A stretch of DNA of 64,000 bases from Methylotuvimicrobium alcaliphilum 20Z (GTDB taxonomy: Bacteria; Pseudomonadota; Gammaproteobacteria; Methylococcales; Methylomonadaceae): the NCBI RefSeq assembly GCF_000968535.2, contig NC_016112.1, positions 2,232,001 to 2,296,000 on the forward strand. The letters run 5' to 3'. This document shows, in pieces, positions 62,114-64,000 of the stretch (the first letter of the stretch is position 1; each line of letters opens with the position of its first letter). A program made the position numbers and the translations under genes. Below the pieces are notes generated by a model that ran no database searches, had not been told where the DNA came from, and saw nothing but the letters and a program-made list of their open reading frames with translations.

Positions 62114-63436
62114 ATGACTACGCAAACCGCTAGCCGTTACACGGCAGAATATTCGAAAATCGAAACGACGTTACCCGGCGGGTCGCTGCCGTGGCTGCGC
62201 GCATTGCGCAGTGATGCGCTGAAGCAATTTTCCGGGCGCGGTTTTCCGTCGCTACGGGAAGAAGAATGGCGCTATACGAACGTTTCCGGCATCGAAAAAA
62301 ATTTGTTCGAACCGCGTCTTGAACCGAGTGACAATCAAATCGACAAAGATTGGCTCGAAAATTATCGTTTGGCCGATTGTTGGCAAATCGTGCTGGTCGA
62401 CGGGTATTATTCGCCCGAACTCTCGGACTTAGCGGACCTTCCGGAAAACGTAACGGTCAAGAGCCTAAGCGAATTGCTCGAGGCCGATGCAGGGCAAATC
62501 GAAACTTATTTCGGCCAAGCGGTCGGCATCGACGAGCACAGTTTCGTCGCATTCAATACCGCGTGGTTTACCGGCGGCGCATTCATTCGCATACCGGCCA
62601 AAACCGTTTTGGACAAACCCGTGCAATTGCTGCATGTCGTCACCGACCCGAACCGCTTGGCAACGACGCGCAATCTCGTGATTGCCGAATCGATGGCGCA
62701 GGCGCAGATCGTCGAGACCTACGTCGGTACGGATCAGTCTTATTTATCGGCTTCGATCACCGAAGTTTTCGTTGAACAAAATGCCGATTTGACTCTATAT
62801 AAAGTGCAATGCGAATCGGAAAAAGCGTATCACTTCGGCGGTACTTACGTGAAACAGGGCAGGAACGCGCGCTTCAGTCATCACAACTTCGCATTCGGAG
62901 GTCTACTGGCAAGAAGCGAAATTCACGTCGATCTCGGCCATGCGAGCGAATGCAATCTGAATGGTTTGTATTTAGGCATCAAACGGCAGCATCTCGATAA
63001 TCACACGCGTATCAACCATCTCGAGCCGCACGGCATCAGTCGCGAAGTTTATAAAGGCGTTCTGGACGGCAGGGCGCGTGGCGTGTTTCAAGGCCGGGTC
63101 GTGGTCGCCGAGGATGCACAAAAAACCGATTCGGAAATGAACAACCGAAATTTATTGCTTTCGAACGATGCCGAAGCCGACACCAAGCCGCAATTGGAAA
63201 TCTATGCCGACGATGTCAAATGTGCGCATGGCGTGACGGTTGGACAACTCGACGAAAAATCGGTGTTTTATCTGCAATCGCGCTGTGTCGACGAGGAAAC
63301 CGCTCGCAATATGCTGACGTTTGCGTTTGCGAACGAGATGGTTACTAAGATAACGCAAAAAAGCCTGCACGATCTCGTGCTCGCGGAAGTGCTGAAACGA
63401 TTTCCGCAGCAGGGGATTATGCAAGATTGGTTGTAA
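62114..63436 (+). CDS. sufD: Fe-S assembly protein SufD
   Basis: 440 residues from MTTQTASRYTAEYSK (ATG 62114, 1 bp after sufC). LREEEWRYTNVSGIEKN, a RIPAKTVLDKPVQLLHV segment and the core PHGISREVYKGVLDGRARGV and CAHGVTVGQLDEKSVFYL match SufD. The upstream ORF extension is in sufC and I reject it. No sufS or sufE follows; the next gene is on the opposite strand. Confidence 0.96.
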   Translation: MTTQTASRYTAEYSKIETTLPGGSLPWLRALRSDALKQFSGRGFPSLREEEWRYTNVSGIEKNLFEPRLEPSDNQIDKDWLENYRLADCWQIVLVDGYYSPELSDLADLPENVTVKSLSELLEADAGQIETYFGQAVGIDEHSFVAFNTAWFTGGAFIRIPAKTVLDKPVQLLHVVTDPNRLATTRNLVIAESMAQAQIVETYVGTDQSYLSASITEVFVEQNADLTLYKVQCESEKAYHFGGTYVKQGRNARFSHHNFAFGGLLARSEIHVDLGHASECNLNGLYLGIKRQHLDNHTRINHLEPHGISREVYKGVLDGRARGVFQGRVVVAEDAQKTDSEMNNRNLLLSNDAEADTKPQLEIYADDVKCAHGVTVGQLDEKSVFYLQSRCVDEETARNMLTFAFANEMVTKITQKSLHDLVLAEVLKRFPQQGIMQDWL

Positions 63437-63556
63437 CGGGTATTGGCCGTTGATTCATCCACAGGGAACACAGAGCATTTGTAGCCATGCCTCTGTGAAC
63501 TCGGTGTTCTTTGTGGTTTTATTGTTTTGAAGAGATAAATGATAAAAGCCTAAAGC

Positions 63557-63721
63557 AACCTGAGTTCGGGTTAAGAAACTCAGCCAGTATCAGGCCTCGC
63601 TTCCAGAAGACGCCGTGAATAGCTTGAGCACAGCATCCATGCTGCGCACACTTCTTCCAGCGAGGCCTGATACTGACTTGACCATCTGGAATATATGCTT
63701 TTTATATTTCGAACTCAGGTT
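63557..63721. repeat. Inverted-repeat element downstream of sufD
   Basis: AACCTGAGTTCG ends, with an inner pair CAGTATCAGGCCTCGCT/AGCGAGGCCTGATACTG around an AAGACGCCGTGAATAGC core. The right end meets the stop codon of the Uma2 gene (63720-63722). Confidence 0.65.
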
Positions 63722-64000
63722 AAATTATGTCGCCGATATCGATTGTGATTTCTGGGAGTTCGGACAAGGCGATCGAATCACCGGACGTCAATGTTCGCTT
63801 CTCGGCATAAAGATCGCCGGCCGGCTTTCGGTAAATTTCGACGCTGGCCTCGTTGAGGTTGACTAGCCAGTACTCGGGAATTCGGTGCATGGCATAAAGA
63901 TGCATTTTTTGATTGCGGTCGAATTCGAGCGACGAATCGGCGACTTCGATCAGCAATAAGACATCGTTGGCGACGGGATGACGGGTCGAGTAAAAGTCCG
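63720..64000 (-). CDS. Uma2-family endonuclease-like protein, 3' part
   Basis: The C-terminal half only; the frame is open to the window edge. VLLLIEVADSSLEFDRNQKM, IPEYWLVNLNEASVEIYRKP and LPEITIDIGDII are Uma2 words, including the conserved Asp-Glu-containing strand. A second Uma2 gene in this window, and this one keeps the usual C-terminus. Confidence 0.85.
   Translation of the reverse strand, partial: DFYSTRHPVANDVLLLIEVADSSLEFDRNQKMHLYAMHRIPEYWLVNLNEASVEIYRKPAGDLYAEKRTLTSGDSIALSELPEITIDIGDII

Overview
The window reads as a chromosomal segment of a gammaproteobacterium, most likely a methanotroph of the Methylococcales. This is inferred from gene content (bamE-fur and smpB-ratA-rnfH neighbourhoods, a TIGR04073-type protein, a hyp set, suf) and the dense dispersed palindromic repeats, not from a marker gene. 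No rRNA, tRNA, CRISPR array or prophage was seen.

Region 1 (1-18.9 kb) is the effector end of a type VI secretion (T6SS) cluster. It holds the 3' part of clpV, a papain-like cysteine peptidase, a protein with a Cys/His layout like CNF1/BLF1 deamidases, two vgrG paralogues, PAAR, DUF6484 and DUF2169 proteins, a ketosynthase-like pseudoenzyme, a PAAR-like/GHH nuclease effector with a probable immunity partner, an IS3-type insertion sequence, a frameshifted Uma2 gene and a TIGR02270 protein. Region 2 (18.9-25.4 kb) carries two membrane Ser/Thr kinases and a multi-PAS PP2C phosphatase, plausibly a phospho-switch for the T6SS.

Region 3 (25.4-36.5 kb) has a rubredoxin/rubredoxin-reductase pair and a full hydrogenase maturation set hypA, C, E, F, D, B plus hupE, but no hydrogenase subunit. 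The set is split by an orphan OmpR-type regulator, a decayed SulP transporter and a USP-like gene. Region 4 (36.6-49 kb) contains housekeeping and metabolic genes (gloA, an aminotransferase V, a phosphoesterase, ppnP, hrpA, a methyltransferase, an FAD oxidoreductase, a HopJ-like protein). Region 5 (49.6-58.6 kb) is smpB, an Na+ symporter, ratA-rnfH, bamE, fur, lolC/E-lolD, a DUF2062 protein and comEC. Region 6 (58.9-63.4 kb) is a suf operon (Rrf2 regulator, sufB, hicA-hicB, sufC, sufD) behind an IscR type-1-like operator. A partial Uma2 gene ends the window.

The intergenic spaces are full of short non-autonomous mobile elements. They carry inverted-repeat ends and visible target duplications, and they are nested in one another. 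Empty sites, an 8-bp duplication and 4-bp duplications can be read directly, so part of the transposition history can be reconstructed.
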